Of a DNA stretch of 64,000 nucleotides, positions 46,066-57,285 are shown in pieces. The notes beneath the pieces are model-generated. The model saw nothing but the letters and a program-made list of their open reading frames with translations, had not been told where the DNA came from and made no database searches. The position numbers and the translations under genes are program-made. The stretch's first letter is position 1. The number at the start of each line of letters is the position of its first letter. This DNA comes from Ramazzottius varieornatus (taxonomy: Eukaryota; Tardigrada; Eutardigrada; Parachela; Ramazzottiidae): the NCBI GenBank assembly GCA_001949185.1, contig BDGG01000021.1, positions 88,079-152,078 on the forward strand, in the 5' to 3' direction.

Positions 46066-47879
46066 ATGGATGTACCGAGCACGTCCAAAAAGGAAGCAGT
46101 TCCGCGAGTCGCTACACGGCAGAGCAGTCGGCGAGTAAGTCACGTTTAGTATTTGATCTGGCATTTCGATCTTGCATCTTCTTGTGTCGCTTCAGATCGT
46201 CAAGAAGACCAGACCGGATTACATTGAAGATTTTTCCCGCGCTGCATCGACAGACGAAGAGCCGAAGCCATCGCCCAAGCTGAAGCAGTTATTTTCCACC
46301 AGGGCTGCGGCCACGAAGAAGAAGGCACCAGCCAAGAAGCGAGTCAGAGTGCGCGTGAGAGCTAAGCGCCATGTCAAAGTGGACGAGCCCACTGCTGCTT
46401 CACCCTATCTTCCTACCTCAGACTCAACCCGCATTGCCGCTGTAGAACCACGCCCTGAAAAGCAGAATTTTGAAGGTCTCTTCGACAATACCGACGACAC
46501 GCTCACCTGCAAATTCTGTCAGATAATATGTACGACACTCCTCTAAGCGAATCTTCCGTCGGGTGTAATTACGGGGTCGCACGTTGTTGCTTGTTTCAGA
46601 TCCGAACACCTGGCAGTACAGGATACCGGTGTATATGGAGTACCTTCGACACAAGGGCTTCGTGTGTCCTAAGTGCAAGAAATGCGAAGTTTGCCAGAAA
46701 GCCGTGAAAGGAGAGGAAGATGTAAGAGCCTTTGAATCATCGTTCAGAAAACGGGACAGAGTGGCGCAGATTTTCAGTATTTTTGGCTGGAAGCATACGT
46801 CGCTTACAGCATCAGACCTTATCGAATATGTTTCAAACCTGTTTCTGTATTGCAGAAGATTTTCCTATGCAGCCGCTGTTCTGTGGGATATCACGGGAGC
46901 TGTCATGCTCCACCCTTGGATTCCGATGAGGAGTCTGGGGAATATTTCTACATGCATCAGTGGCTCTGCGGAAAGTGTGAACCCAGAGATGCAGTGGAGA
47001 ACAGTGTCGAGAAGGCAGTTTCCGCAGAAGGAAATGGAGATAAGCCCGCTGGTCTCGTTTCGTTGGAGAATCTTTCCACTGGTAAGGAAGGCTCTGTCCT
47101 TTGAATTTCTAGAAGAAGGGAAGTCTTCTTTTTGGTATGAGAGTTTCACGATGTTGTATATGCTGTAGCTGTTATCAACGGGGACGACAGTCAAGGTCCA
47201 CGAATGCATCTATCCGTTCAACGCGAAGAGCCCGCTGGTAAAGTGGTCGAAGGTGTCCCTGGACAGGGCTGGCACAACAGCCTGACCAATGGGTAAGTAA
47301 CAGTCTAACGACCAGCTTGATGGTGGAAGAACTGGGAGCTCGTCAAGATCGTTTTCCCAAGTGGCAATTTCGCAGTCTTGTTGGTTGTAAGCGTGCGTCA
47401 CCTGGATCAGCGGTCTTTTCTACTGTGTTAGCCGAGGTCCCATATGGTCGGTTCTTTTCGTTGCAGGTTGACCAACGGTTCTACCGATCTTGAAGACGTC
47501 TCGCAAGGTCCCTCGAAGCAATGGACGACGTTCTTTCCGCCGACCGCAGACACGGACGACGAGTCGCCATCCAGTCCCGAAGCTAAAGCTCTTCGACAGA
47601 AGTTAGCGCGATGGTCGCCCAAGCAGTGCGCCGAAGTATTTGCCCAGAGTTACCCCGAATTGGCAGAACTGATCGTCAAACATGTAAGCCCACTCTTCTA
47701 TATTTTACTGATGAAGAACTGATGTTGTGCACGTGAGCATTCCATCCTTTCAGGGTTTGTTCGGTTCGTCGCTGATGATTCTGTCCAGAGCACAGTTCAT
47801 GGACCTTTTTGAGCTAAAGGTGGGAACAGCGCTGAAGATGCATTATGCCATCAGTCAATGGCGTCGGGCTTTCTTTTAA
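46066..47879 (+). CDS. PHD-finger and SAM domain protein
   Basis: Seven exons, 46066-46134, 46196-46529, 46600-46721, 46856-47081, 47169-47292, 47467-47683 and 47754-47879, close in phase to 405 residues. The N-terminus is Lys/Arg-rich (KKKAPAKKRVRVRVRAKR, about 63-80), probably DNA-binding or nuclear-targeting. Residues 130-210 hold cysteine pairs CKFC, CPKCKKCEVC and LCSRCSVGYHGSCH, then WLCGKC: a PHD module with a preceding zinc cluster. The last 70 residues are a SAM domain (WSPKQCAEVF, then KHGLFGSSLMILSRAQFMDLF). PHD fingers read histone H3 tails and SAM domains oligomerise, so a chromatin reader is likely. No orthologue named. Intron 5 has a GTGGCGCAC hairpin. Confidence 0.85.
47357..47405. 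repeat. GTGGCGCAC hairpin unit 10 (PHD-SAM intron 5)
   Basis: CCAAGTGGCAATTTCGCAG faces AAGCGTGCGTCACCTGG. Diverged left arm; preceded by GAGCTCGTCAAGATCGTTTT. Confidence 0.6.
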
Positions 47880-48533
47880 AATCCAAGCTTTCTCGTTTTA
47901 TTAATGCGTAGAATTTTCGTTTTATTCCATTCAATAATAGATTAAGTTTTTCGCTCTTGTGTCAACATGTACGGATTGCTGTACAACCTGTACTTAATGA
48001 AGGAAGGCCTTCATTCTGTTAAACGTGGGAATGGTATTGACTGCCGTTCTTTTTCTTCAGGAATGTTTCTCCTCCTTGTGTTCCCAGATCCGAAGATTAA
48101 CGTAAGGTTTTTATCAAAAAGAATTTACTAAATCAGCGAGTACTTACGGTAGTCTTCCATTAAAATCTGCTTCAAGACACATCGCCGCGTTTGCTGGCGT
48201 TGATATACGGAATATACAGTTATGCACCATGCAAACTGGCATTCAGATATACAGAAAGTCTCTCTGATGTTTCTGTTTGTCGACTGAAGTCACTGAACAT
48301 CTCACAACTTCGAAACGCAAGACCCGGGCTCGCATAACATAATCATAACAGATTAGTATTATCCCGTTTAATGCGGCGGTCATAAAAGGAGGATCAAGGA
48401 AATCTCATTCTGTGCGGTACATATGTAAATTAAACGAATTGTCAGAATATCTGATGGTCCTTGCAATAAATGAAACACGAGGGAACGTCCAGAGGATACT
48501 TCTAGGAACCACAGAAGATTTCTGAGGGGAGTT
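47880..48533. other. Intergenic, no gene seen
   Basis: AT-rich 3' flanks of two convergent genes. Confidence 0.5.
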
Positions 48534-49055
48534 TCACCATTCATCAGCTACGGGAGCAGCTGCCGACTCTTCTTGGGCCAAGGCACCCCACTTCACTTGC
48601 TCAACCAAATCTCCCTTCTTCTTCTGCTCCTCCAGCCTTTCCCGGATCAACTCGGCCACGGCCCTCTGCGTTCTCTTCTCTAGCCTTTCCAGACTCTTGG
48701 CCACATCCCGCTTGAGATCCCAGTCGGGCTTCCTTGGCGCCAGGTTTGTCAGCTCAACGTCTTCTGGCAATGCGTCGCCTGTAGCATCTCCCAGCTTGTC
48801 CTTCACCATCGATTCGACGTCCAACGGTACGGGCTTGGGTATGACGCTCTCCTTCAACTCTTCAGTCTTGGGAATGTAACTGCGGAACTTGGGCTTGGGA
48901 AGAGTGGGCTCCGCTGGTTGGTCTTCCATTTGGCCATCTTCGCCGGGTTCGGTTGGTGGTTGCGTTGACTGTTGACTACCTCGCATGGCTTTCAGTCGCT
49001 CCCGACGTCTTTGAGCTTCCACCTCCATCGATCCAACCTCTTCCGCCATGACCAT
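48534..49055 (-). CDS. CCDC12: CCDC12 / Cwf18 spliceosome-associated protein
   Basis: One coding exon of 173 residues (or 171 from the second ATG at 49049). The family is a small coiled-coil component of activated spliceosomes. The diagnostic block NLAPRKPDWDLKRDVAKSLE, then KRTQRAVAELIRERL, is nearly identical to human CCDC12. The N-terminal EAQRRRERLKAMR also matches. Length agrees with the usual 166. It probably acts in the nucleus. No lesion seen. Confidence 0.96.
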   Translation of the reverse strand: MVMAEEVGSMEVEAQRRRERLKAMRGSQQSTQPPTEPGEDGQMEDQPAEPTLPKPKFRSYIPKTEELKESVIPKPVPLDVESMVKDKLGDATGDALPEDVELTNLAPRKPDWDLKRDVAKSLERLEKRTQRAVAELIRERLEEQKKKGDLVEQVKWGALAQEESAAAPVADEW

Positions 49056-49701
49056 TTGTGACTACAAAGACACGAAAAGGCGAACAAGATACAGGGTAAT
49101 GACGGAGCAATGGAGTGAAGAATGACAGAGAAAGTTCCGGAGATGTCAACACGTGCGCTAAAACTTAGGACATGACATAGCCATAGTCCCATACATCTTT
49201 TGCCCATTACAGAGATTGCGAAATACTGATGTGCTGCAAAACGGAGTAATACAGTGAGCATAGACCCACAACTTAATTTCTTGCCTAAGTACGTCAGGAA
49301 CAGAATTGGGTGGGTTCGCGCCGATTCGTTTATCAGTAGTTCCCCTTGCAAAACTCCACTCTTAGATTTGCTGTCTCTTTTTTCGTCAGGTTACAGAAAG
49401 CTTGACAAAATATTTTGCTTAGCAAAACAAGTAATTGAAACTTAGTAGCTGGCTTCTTAGTTTTTACGTCACATCCGGGATCCAGCTTGACAAGAACAAA
49501 AAAGCTGTTATGACGGAATCGAAGTTGCGTGCTTCATGACTACGGGCGGGCTGTCATCATCTGCGATAGCCAGTATCACGATTACGCTACTCGCATGGCA
49601 GGCCAATCCCGACTGTCTGCTCGGTTTAGCAGCACTCCAATGTTGCGGAAACGTAAAATCTTGTTGAAGCTGTAGCTAACGGGCTGAAGCCTGAAGTTGA
49701 C
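49056..49701. other. Intergenic, no gene seen
   Basis: Upstream side of CCDC12. Short frames only. Confidence 0.45.
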
Positions 49702-50024
49702 GAGGGGATTATTCCAATCCGCTGCTCTGATCCACAAACCGACCACACAGGTGGAAAGGGAGAGTCTTTCAGTCTGGGCCGAAAACCTAGTCATTATTTC
49801 GTTCCCGCGAGAGGCCGAATTGGCGGAAATTCGACAGGATCGGCACAATCCGTCATAAGGTCCATTCTATAACGACAGAATTTTCGTCACTTTCGCCTTT
49901 CGCAGTTTCTTCCAGAAACGGAATGATGACTAGGTTTTCGGCTCAGACTGGAGAAGACACTCTCCTCTTTTCCCCTGTGTTGTCGGTTTGCGGATCAGAG
50001 GCGACGGATTGGAATAAACCCCTT
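49702..50024. mobile_element. Foldback element with arms of about 107 bp
   Basis: 49702-49808 and 49916-50024 are inverted copies (GGGATTATTCCAATCC against GGATTGGAATAAACCCC; GCCGAAAACCTAGTCAT in both). Spacer about 107 bp. No coding capacity. Confidence 0.75.
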
Positions 50025-50182
50025 GTAAGTCACGACTAACCGTTTAGCGAACCGAAATACGACAACACTACCAACTGTGTGCTTTGTGCTCTCGCCGGTC
50101 ACCCGACATTCCCACATTCTGCAGAAGTGCAACACGTTAAAGCCTAGAGACATGTACAAAAGGAAGCAAAAAATAAAGCGGG

Positions 50183-50650
50183 TCACACAAAACGGGTAGC
50201 TATAGACAAGATCTTGGCAATGTCGCCTTTCTTGGAGCGCAGCATCATAGGGATAGGGACGTTGATGCGCGTGCCCAACGGGGCACCGCTTTCATCAATC
50301 AGAACAAGGTTGTTCGTATCCACCGTCGGGACACCCGGCACCATCTGTCTCCGCACCACGCCGACAATGTAACCACGCTTCTTCTGACCCATAATAGCGA
50401 CCATGACTTTATCCCCGAGTGTTCCAACGCGCCTCTTGTTGTAGACATGAAACACTTTGGCCCACTTTCCGGCCGCCATACACTGCTGACCGATGGCACT
50501 GTTGTCCACTACACGCATCCGCGTCTGATGACGGATCAGTAGACGTCCTTCTGTCGTGGAAAAGGTACGAGCCGGTAACGCCGGTGGAAAAGGCACGGAG
50601 GGGTAGGAACGAAGAAGCGAAGAGAAGGTTGGCTGAACTCTTGAAATCAT
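50183..50650 (-). CDS. MRPL14: Mitochondrial ribosomal protein L14 (uL14m)
   Basis: One exon of 155 residues. The first 30-40 residues (Arg/Ser/Pro-rich, ending ARTFSTTEG) look like a mitochondrial presequence. The rest is the L14 fold: TRMRVVDNSAIG, AKVFHVYNKRRVGTLGDKV, GQKKRGYIVGVV, NNLVLIDESGAPLGTRI and the C-terminal AKILSIATRFV. L14 sits at the subunit interface of the large ribosomal subunit. Length is close to human MRPL14 (145). No lesion seen. Confidence 0.96.
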   Translation of the reverse strand: MISRVQPTFSSLLRSYPSVPFPPALPARTFSTTEGRLLIRHQTRMRVVDNSAIGQQCMAAGKWAKVFHVYNKRRVGTLGDKVMVAIMGQKKRGYIVGVVRRQMVPGVPTVDTNNLVLIDESGAPLGTRINVPIPMMLRSKKGDIAKILSIATRFV

Positions 50651-51329
50651 TTCCGGTTAGGTTGTAACAGAACTACGCGCACCCACTCTGTCGCCCACGC
50701 TCGTCGGAGTGTTCCAACGTCTATTAATGCCTTCTTCTTCGATGTTCTGTAAAAGAAAGGAAGTGGGATGGGAAACAGAAATAGACTGACTTCCTGGCTG
50801 TCACTGACAGTCTGACACGCAGAAAGAGCTGCGCATGCAAAAGATGTATATTCGAAAAAGACAAACCAAATTCCGAATTTCCGATTTCCGGAATGATTCA
50901 TATTAGCCTGGCTTAAACCTAAATCGGCCGACTATCTTAAGTCAAGGGAGCACTTTCTCCGTTAGGAGAATCCACAAATCAAACGTGTAGGAAGCTTGTC
51001 TAGGTCTGAGTAAGCTAAACCAGCCGAAGCACGCAGATCGGTGTCGTGACGTCAGTCGCAGATTTTGATTGTTGATTTACTGCATCATGGTGCCCAGCTG
51101 TTGTCGACGAAATCTGGACACTTCAAGCCTGAGTGAAGCAATTTTCCAGCTTTCTGTTAGATTTATGAAAGTGTGATTTTCGCGATGCAAAGTTTGGCTT
51201 AACGTAGGAAATTTTCACGTCCGATATAGTTTGACGGTAAGGCAGTGCTATTTGAATGGGATTACTATTCGAATGGGAGTGCTACCTTTCCCATGAGTAC
51301 TAGTTTTCCTCTTATCCAGGTCATTCAAA
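50651..51329. other. Intergenic, no gene seen
   Basis: Promoter side of MRPL14 and left side of the Harbinger remnant. A TGACGTCA octamer lies at about 51045. Confidence 0.45.
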
Positions 51330-52620
51330 ATGCCGATACAAGTTGATCGTCAGAAGGTGCTGAAGAGTATCGACCGGAAGATTGCCCATGATGTGATCAG
51401 TGACATCATATTGGATTCAAGCAGCGAGGACGAACCGAAAACATTTAGTCAACTTGAGTCGACTCCTCTGACGATGATGCGATTTGGACGGTTGCAGTCA
51501 GAACCGTCATCGTGTCTTCACGCTACCTTTCTGAAAGAAGCAGAGCACCAAAGACCAAAGAACTCTTGAACATCATCCTCAGTTCGAACGAAGTCACGTT
51601 TCGCCGTAACGCTCGAATGACTCGTGCAGCGTTCGAAAGTATCACAGACCTGATCCAAGATCATCCGGTCTTCAACAATAATTCCGCATTCCAGCAAGTA
51701 CATCCTGCAGAGCAACTTATGGTGGCCCTTGGTCGACTTGGCTTTGATGGTACAGCATCTTCGCTGTGGACAGCTGGGTCTCGTTACGGAGTCGGCGACG
51801 GTATAGTACCACTGTATACCAGCAGGGTTATTCGTGCCCTTCTGTCACTTGAAAGCGATACAGTTTCTTGGCCAGACGCTGGCAAACGGGAAGCTATAAC
51901 GGAAAGGGAACGGGATAGCTATGGATTTCCCGAGTGTATTAGGTTCGTGGACGGGACTCTCGTTATACTTGGTTTGAAGCCAGCGCAACATGGCGAAGGT
52001 GACTACACTCTCAAAGACAACTATTCCCTGAACGCGATGGTTGTCTGCGACGATCAGCGAAGAATCCATCGCGTCTTCGCCGGGTTTCCTAGCAGTGCGC
52101 CACAACCATCGTGTCTTCACATACTCGAAGCTGGCAAGAAATTCCTCCAAGTATTTTGCAGGTGACGAGCATCTGCTGACCGATAGTGCTTATCCTGTAT
52201 CCGAAATCACGGTACCTCCTCACAAGAAACCGGCAAAAGACACTGCAGGGAATAGTCGCTTCAACAGACTCCATGCTACGGCGCGTGTTACGGCAGAACA
52301 TACCATGGCGATACTGAAAGGATGATCCAAGAGTCTAAAGTCGATCCGCCTTGCTATCAAGGACAAGAAGGATCATGCGTGGGCAGTCTACTGGATCGAA
52401 GCATGTTGCATGCTGCACAACCTGCTACATCAGGACGAGTTTGACGAGCTATGGCTGGAGGAAGATGACGACGATGGACCTAGGACAAGAGCTCTGACAA
52501 CCGGAAAATCCTTTGACAAGGGAAAAGAAAAAGGGAGTACTTATGAAGAGATCAGTTCCTTGAACGATGCAGGAAGAATAGTCGTGTTCAATTATCTTTA
52601 CATAAAAATTTGTGAAAACT
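51330..52620 (+). pseudogene. PIF/Harbinger transposase, frameshifted and with a stop
   Basis: An N-terminal piece (51330-51569) is followed in another frame by the nuclease (51512-52165): MTRAAFESITDLI, then IRFVDGTLVILGLKP with the first Asp and LKDNYSLNAMVVCDD. After a shift at about 52090 the second Asp is in LLTDSAYP. The third acidic residue is in AEHTMAILKG, immediately followed by TGA where the family has a further conserved segment (SKSLKSIRL continues after it). Such DDE_Tnp_4 enzymes mobilise PIF/Harbinger elements. The element looks dead. Terminal repeats were not identified. Confidence 0.85.
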
Positions 52621-52752
52621 AGGAAATTGAGTTGGGAACGATAAACACTATCACTTTAGTCCAAGTTTCACGGACTTAATCAAGACTTCTCAGCCAGCTG
52701 CTTCATTGATTCCAACTTCCTGATTTCCGCTTCAGTTTCTCTCAACTTGAGC

Positions 52753-53266
52753 TCACGTTCGCGAAGGGTCATATCTCATCTGGTTGTCGTCATGCTTCTG
52801 CGCTTCGAACTCGAACCTTTGAGATCTTTCTTCGGCGTACGCATTTCGTTGTTCGGACCGTTCTTTCTTTTCTTTCGAAGTGACCATTGATACATCGACC
52901 AGCTCCGTTGCTTTGTTTTTTTTGGGTTGAACTCGCTGTTTCTTCTTGCCTGATGACGTTGTGGCTATTTCCCCTTCACTTGTACTACCATCGCCATCGA
53001 CTCTCTCAAGGTGTTCGTCCATCATCCTGCCCCATCGCTTCGGCTTCAGCCTGAGTGATAGGTTTCGCTGTTCCATCGGACTGATGCTCTTCCGCTGAGG
53101 CTGCACTGTCATCCGTTGGTGAGTGGAGATCTGTGAAGATGGACTTGTCGACAGGATCTTCGCTGTCAGGTGTAAATGAAGCTGCGATGCCTGCGCGATC
53201 GCGGAGTATTGGGTCCAGTCTGTGCCAATGCTCACATATTTTCCTCATCTTCACTGCAACAAGCAA
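52753..53266 (-). pseudogene. Harbinger-type accessory (Myb/trihelix-like) ORF remnant
   Basis: The minus strand beside the transposase has two overlapping frames (53266-53006 and 53040-52753) that read as one protein broken by a shift: KICEHWHRLDPILRDRAG, an acidic Ser-rich middle, then KKKQRVQPKK and a coiled, charged tail (KEKKERSEQRNAYAEERSQR). Harbinger elements usually encode such a second DNA-binding protein in the opposite direction. I assign it by position and composition; no Myb repeat is obvious. Confidence 0.5.
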
Positions 53267-53302
53267 TCAAGTATTCAACCGTGAGAAAGTCAATTAAAAT
53301 CA

Positions 53303-54000
53303 TTAAACTTGGATTATTCTGAAGCTTTCTACTAAGTGATTATTCTGAATCTTAGTAACAATCTCATCTAAAGTCGATTGATTGATACCAAGAGAATGTA
53401 ACGACGATAAGCCAGCCTTCGAAATCACACCACGTGCGCCAAACCACAAACCATGTACAAAATCTTCTTCGAAGCCTTCTGCTGGCAATTCATCACTTGT
53501 TCCGCTGTTCTTTCATTTCATTTTCCTCATTGTGGGCGCGAATATCTGTTACCGTTGTTTCCATCCGAACCGTTGGGCCGATGATCCATGCTTTCGTCTT
53601 GTCCTTCATCCTTATGATCAAGTCCGGTTTGAGTCCTTCTACCGTTCTTTCCTCCACAGTCACTTTCCACTTGTCTTCTTTCCGCAGTTCTCTCGCAATG
53701 ACTTTCACGACTTCATCATGCCTGTAACTTCTCATGTCCTTGACTTGTTCACACTGGCCCCGGATGTGCGACAAAGTTTCCAGTGGCGCATCTTTTCGGT
53801 GTTTGCGACAGTGGAGGCATCTGCGGTCAGTACCGGTGGTGCAGCCGGGTACTGCCTTGACGTGTAACCGGTTGACTCTTGATCGGATCATGTCGAGGTG
53901 CACTTGGACCGGAAGTGCAGCAGGACGGGATAGGATCCAATCCAATACTGTATATGAATTCACACTAAGGTTGTAAATTCGTAAGTCCATTCCTTTCCAA
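53303..54000 (-). pseudogene. 3' end of a LINE with restriction-like endonuclease (R2/NeSL-like)
   Basis: The frame 54000-53493 has a zinc knuckle C-x2-C-x13-H-x4-C (CLHC ... HIRGQC), RSYRHDEVVKVIARELRK and then GLKPDLIIRMKDKTKAWIIG. The next frame (53488-53303) has VHGLWFGARGVISKAGL, the usual C-terminal tail. A frame break lies between. The knuckle followed by PDLI and GARG is typical of REL-type LINEs. The second catalytic position, usually Asp in a DVTV strand, reads Gly here (IIGPTV). No reverse transcriptase remains, so this is a 5'-truncated copy. Confidence 0.78.
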
Positions 54001-55371
54001 ATTCCGTTCCATTCCCGTAATTCCATTCCCTTCCAAGGGGTAGCTGTTTGGAACGGTGGAATTCTCATTTGGAAAACTAGCAAAACTCGAAGAAAATTCA
54101 GGAATTCCACGAGGTAAACAGTCGAAGATCCAGCAGATCCTGTCGAAAAACTGAACCCGATGCTGGCTCACACATGCGTACCACTCAGGCTAATTCTTCG
54201 TTCAGTTGAACGACCAATAGAGTTTTCAATCCGTCCTAGTAAAGTGTGCGGTGCATTCAACTTTGCGTAAGTCCTTGATTTTCCCTTGGAATTTCAGGTC
54301 CGTCAAGACCGAAAGTTCGGATCGGCCATCTCCAGCTGGCTTTCAGTCTCAAACCACTATTTGTGGATGACTTCAGATCATATTTACTGTTTTAGATGGG
54401 TATGTAAAAAGAACTGAGATGACAACTGGGACTTTGTAATTCCAGCTTTTTGCGAGGACTTTCTGGAGAAGAAAATAGGAATATAGGAATACCAGAAATT
54501 CCTTTCCTGGTTTCCATTCCAAGGGTACCGGCCTGAAACTTACAACATTACATGACACCGATGACAACACAGGCAAAATTTGGCAAATCAGACACTGTAG
54601 AGTTGCAGTACCGCGCCGTCTGCAAAAAACGGCGTACCAAAATGCGGGCTGACTCAGGAGTCGCCGTAGATATCATACGTTAAGTGAAAAACGCCTATCA
54701 ACATTTGTGCCGAAGTTCGGGAGATCAAGTCGTGATCTGCTTTTTTACGAATCATCAATTGCAGAAATACTCTAACCCGTAACGCAGAAGACACATTACT
54801 GTATTCTCTCCGGAAATGGATGTACGTCACTCAATTCAAAATGTGAAACTGCAGATATGGTCGGTAGGCGGTAGCTCATACGATTGAAACAGCTGCGACG
54901 CCACATGATTCAATCAATCCAACCAATCCAATCAATCGACCATTCTGTCCCAGCTGTCGTGTGATGTCAGTTTTCTCTGTGAGCTGTCTCTTACTGTAGT
55001 TTGACTCCATAAAACGGCTACTAAAGCTGTCCGTAAATACGTCGAGATCTGACGCCATGCTGGCGTTGTGTAACAGCTACGCTAACACTCTACTGAACCA
55101 GATATCAGTGACGTACATCCATTTCCGGAGAGAATACAGTATCACATTTCGGAATTTCAGAAAGTTTGGAAAATGTCGCCCGCTGATGGTTTACCCGTCG
55201 GAGTTCGACGAAAAGGTTTATGCAATTGCAGATCTTGTCCCCAACAAGCACCAGGGACTTCCAGTAACAAACGCATTCGAACTAGTTTGCGGTTACATAT
55301 GCGATTCCTGTTCACCGGAATCTTTTTATAATCAATAGGTGCCGGTAACGGAGGTTCTTTTGTTTTCTCTT
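54001..55371. other. Intergenic, no gene recognised
   Basis: It contains CATTCC/GGAATGGAA-rich stretches (53985-54070 and about 54470-54525) and CAATCAATCC repeats (54908-54940). A frame at 55057-55338 has no domain. Confidence 0.4.
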
Positions 55372-55379
55372 GTCTGTGG

Positions 55380-56386
55380 CAGTGTTATTCTGCTAATGGT
55401 TTTGGAATTTTAATGTCTATTACAATTAGTAAAATTTTTCCTCAAGCCGTAATTTTAATTGTTGCAGGTTTGGATTGGCTGAATTCTCTATTATCTATTA
55501 ATTTTAAATACATCTGGATCTCTAGATTTATTTTAATTATGGTTCGTCTGTAAGTTTGCATTAACCGAGTAATCAGCAGGGATATATATCCGTTGTTATG
55601 TCATCTTGTTCAGATATCGGTGAATCTTTCGGCCTTCCTGCTCCTGACTTCTTCTTCTTCTTGACAGTTGGAGCTCCAACAGTTGGATCTGCAACACTCG
55701 TGTCGTTCGCGGTAGTTGGAGAAGGCGAAGGGGGAGAATTTTCCGCCGGTCCGGTCAAGTCCACCGTCGTCCCAGGCTGAGTCCTCCTCTCCTTTATAGC
55801 CTGCTTCTTCGGCTTGGTGGAGCTTGGCCCTGTCTGACTTTTTCGCTTCTGACTATTTGTCGTGGGATATGGCCGAGAACCAAGAATACCAATTGATGTA
55901 CGAACGGTAGGAAAAGAAGACCAAACTGCGAGTCTAAGAGATATCACTATATTTAAATCAAGTCGAATTATCAATGCACCAAATTCACGGTATGAGACTG
56001 CGTAATCGAGTTCCGTCAGTTTAACTGAAGCTGAAATTTAGAATCAGCGCTCCGTATCCATCTCTTGTACTGATTAACCAGCTCTCGTCCGGGATAATAT
56101 TTACTAAGGGATTTTCGTGGTACAATTCACTGTGGATTTGCTAGGCATCTTGCTATAATTAAAATTCGAAGCCCAGCTCTTCCAAATTTTAATTATTTTA
56201 ATTGCTGCAAGTACGGATTTTAATTACCTATTTTACTATTGACTTGTGGGTCTAATTTTACTGTAATTTTACTATATAGTAAAATTCGTCGTCTCGATTT
56301 CATAATTTTAATTATTATAGTAAAATTCAATAGTCCCAGTTTTCGGCTATTTTCAATTATCTATTTCCATTAGTAGAATAACACTG
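55380..56386 (-). mobile_element. 1-kb non-autonomous hAT-type element, copy 2 (inverted)
   Basis: The ends are CAGTGTTATTCTGCTAATGG and TAGTAGAATAACACTG. The internal 133-codon frame (55974-55573, minus) translates identically to that of copy 1 at 33674-34075. Flanking octamers GTCTGTGG and CTGGAGAA do not match, so the target duplication is lost or the insertion was complex. Confidence 0.85.
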
Positions 56387-56530
56387 CTGGAGAATTGATT
56401 TCCGTTTTCTAGCTGTTTTGTTCGTGTACTCTTCGGAGCCTCCGTTGTGCTCCTGGTGTTTACAGGTCATTTATGGTAGTGTACTGTGTGCGAAGGAGGC
56501 AGGCGGAGGAAGGAGCAAGAAAAAACAGCC

Positions 56531-56961
56531 ATGGTTTGGGGCTCGTCGTCAAAACCTGCAGGTGAGTTCTCCGAGTTCACTATCCGTACTGATGTGCCTA
56601 CTGCGTTTCTGTCCAGGAGATCTCTCGCGACAGCTATCTTCTTCTTACAGAGTCGGTAACAGACGGCGCCGCAGCCGACTCAGTTCTCGCACAGATGCAG
56701 CAGTCGGAGCAGGTGAAGCAGCTGAAAGATTTCCTGATGTCGTACAACAAGCTCAGCGAGCTCTGCTTCGACAGCTGCGTCCACGATTTTACCACTCGTC
56801 GAGTGCTGGACGCGGAAGATACCTGCTCGTCGAATTGTGTGGAAAAGTACCTAAAGCTTAATCAGCGCGTTTCGCAACGCTTTCAAGAGTATCAGACCTT
56901 ACAGAACGAACAGGCACTCGCGCTGGCGCAGACTGCCGGATTATATCCCCCACCAAAATAA
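56531..56961 (+). CDS. TIMM9: TIM9 small Tim chaperone of the mitochondrial intermembrane space
   Basis: Two exons, 56531-56561 and 56651-56961, join in phase to 113 residues. Small Tims form a TIM9-TIM10 hexamer that escorts hydrophobic precursors to TIM22. The twin CX3C motifs are present (CFDSC and CSSNC), with SYNKLSEL, VHDFTTRRV and CVEKYLKLNQRVSQRFQEYQ nearly as in human TIM9. Human TIM9 has 89 residues. The start at 56531 adds an N-terminal extension of about 24; the ATG at 56695 (MQQSEQVKQLKDF) would give 88 residues and matches the family start, so it may be the true start with the upstream exon non-coding. Confidence 0.93.
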
Positions 56962-57285
56962 TCTTCTTGCTGTTCCGACCTGAATTCTTCTCCGTGTTTT
57001 GTCGTTCAGGAATTTAACCTCTTACGGCCCGTAATTATGGTTTATTTGTTTTTATTACAGACAGCGCGGAGCGTTTCTCTGAAGAATAGTGGTGTCGCCC
57101 AGATGAACTGGCGCAGTCAGCTGAAAGGAGTGAAGTTTGCCGAAAAGTCAAGAATCAGAGAATCGAACGATCGGTTCCAGCACAGTGAGAACTCCAGACT
57201 GCCACTCGGGCAGCCTAAATGGAGAATTTTCATGGCATGCCGTCGAGTGCTGCTCTTGGTTGTGGTCCGGCTGGTAGAGTGCGCT
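56962..57285. other. Intergenic between convergent genes
   Basis: No gene seen; a plus-strand frame at 57037-57309 lacks support. Confidence 0.45.

Noticed and set aside
55057-55338. 93-codon plus-strand frame before the second 1-kb element
   Set aside because: No domain, no supporting splice sites, in a repeat-rich stretch.
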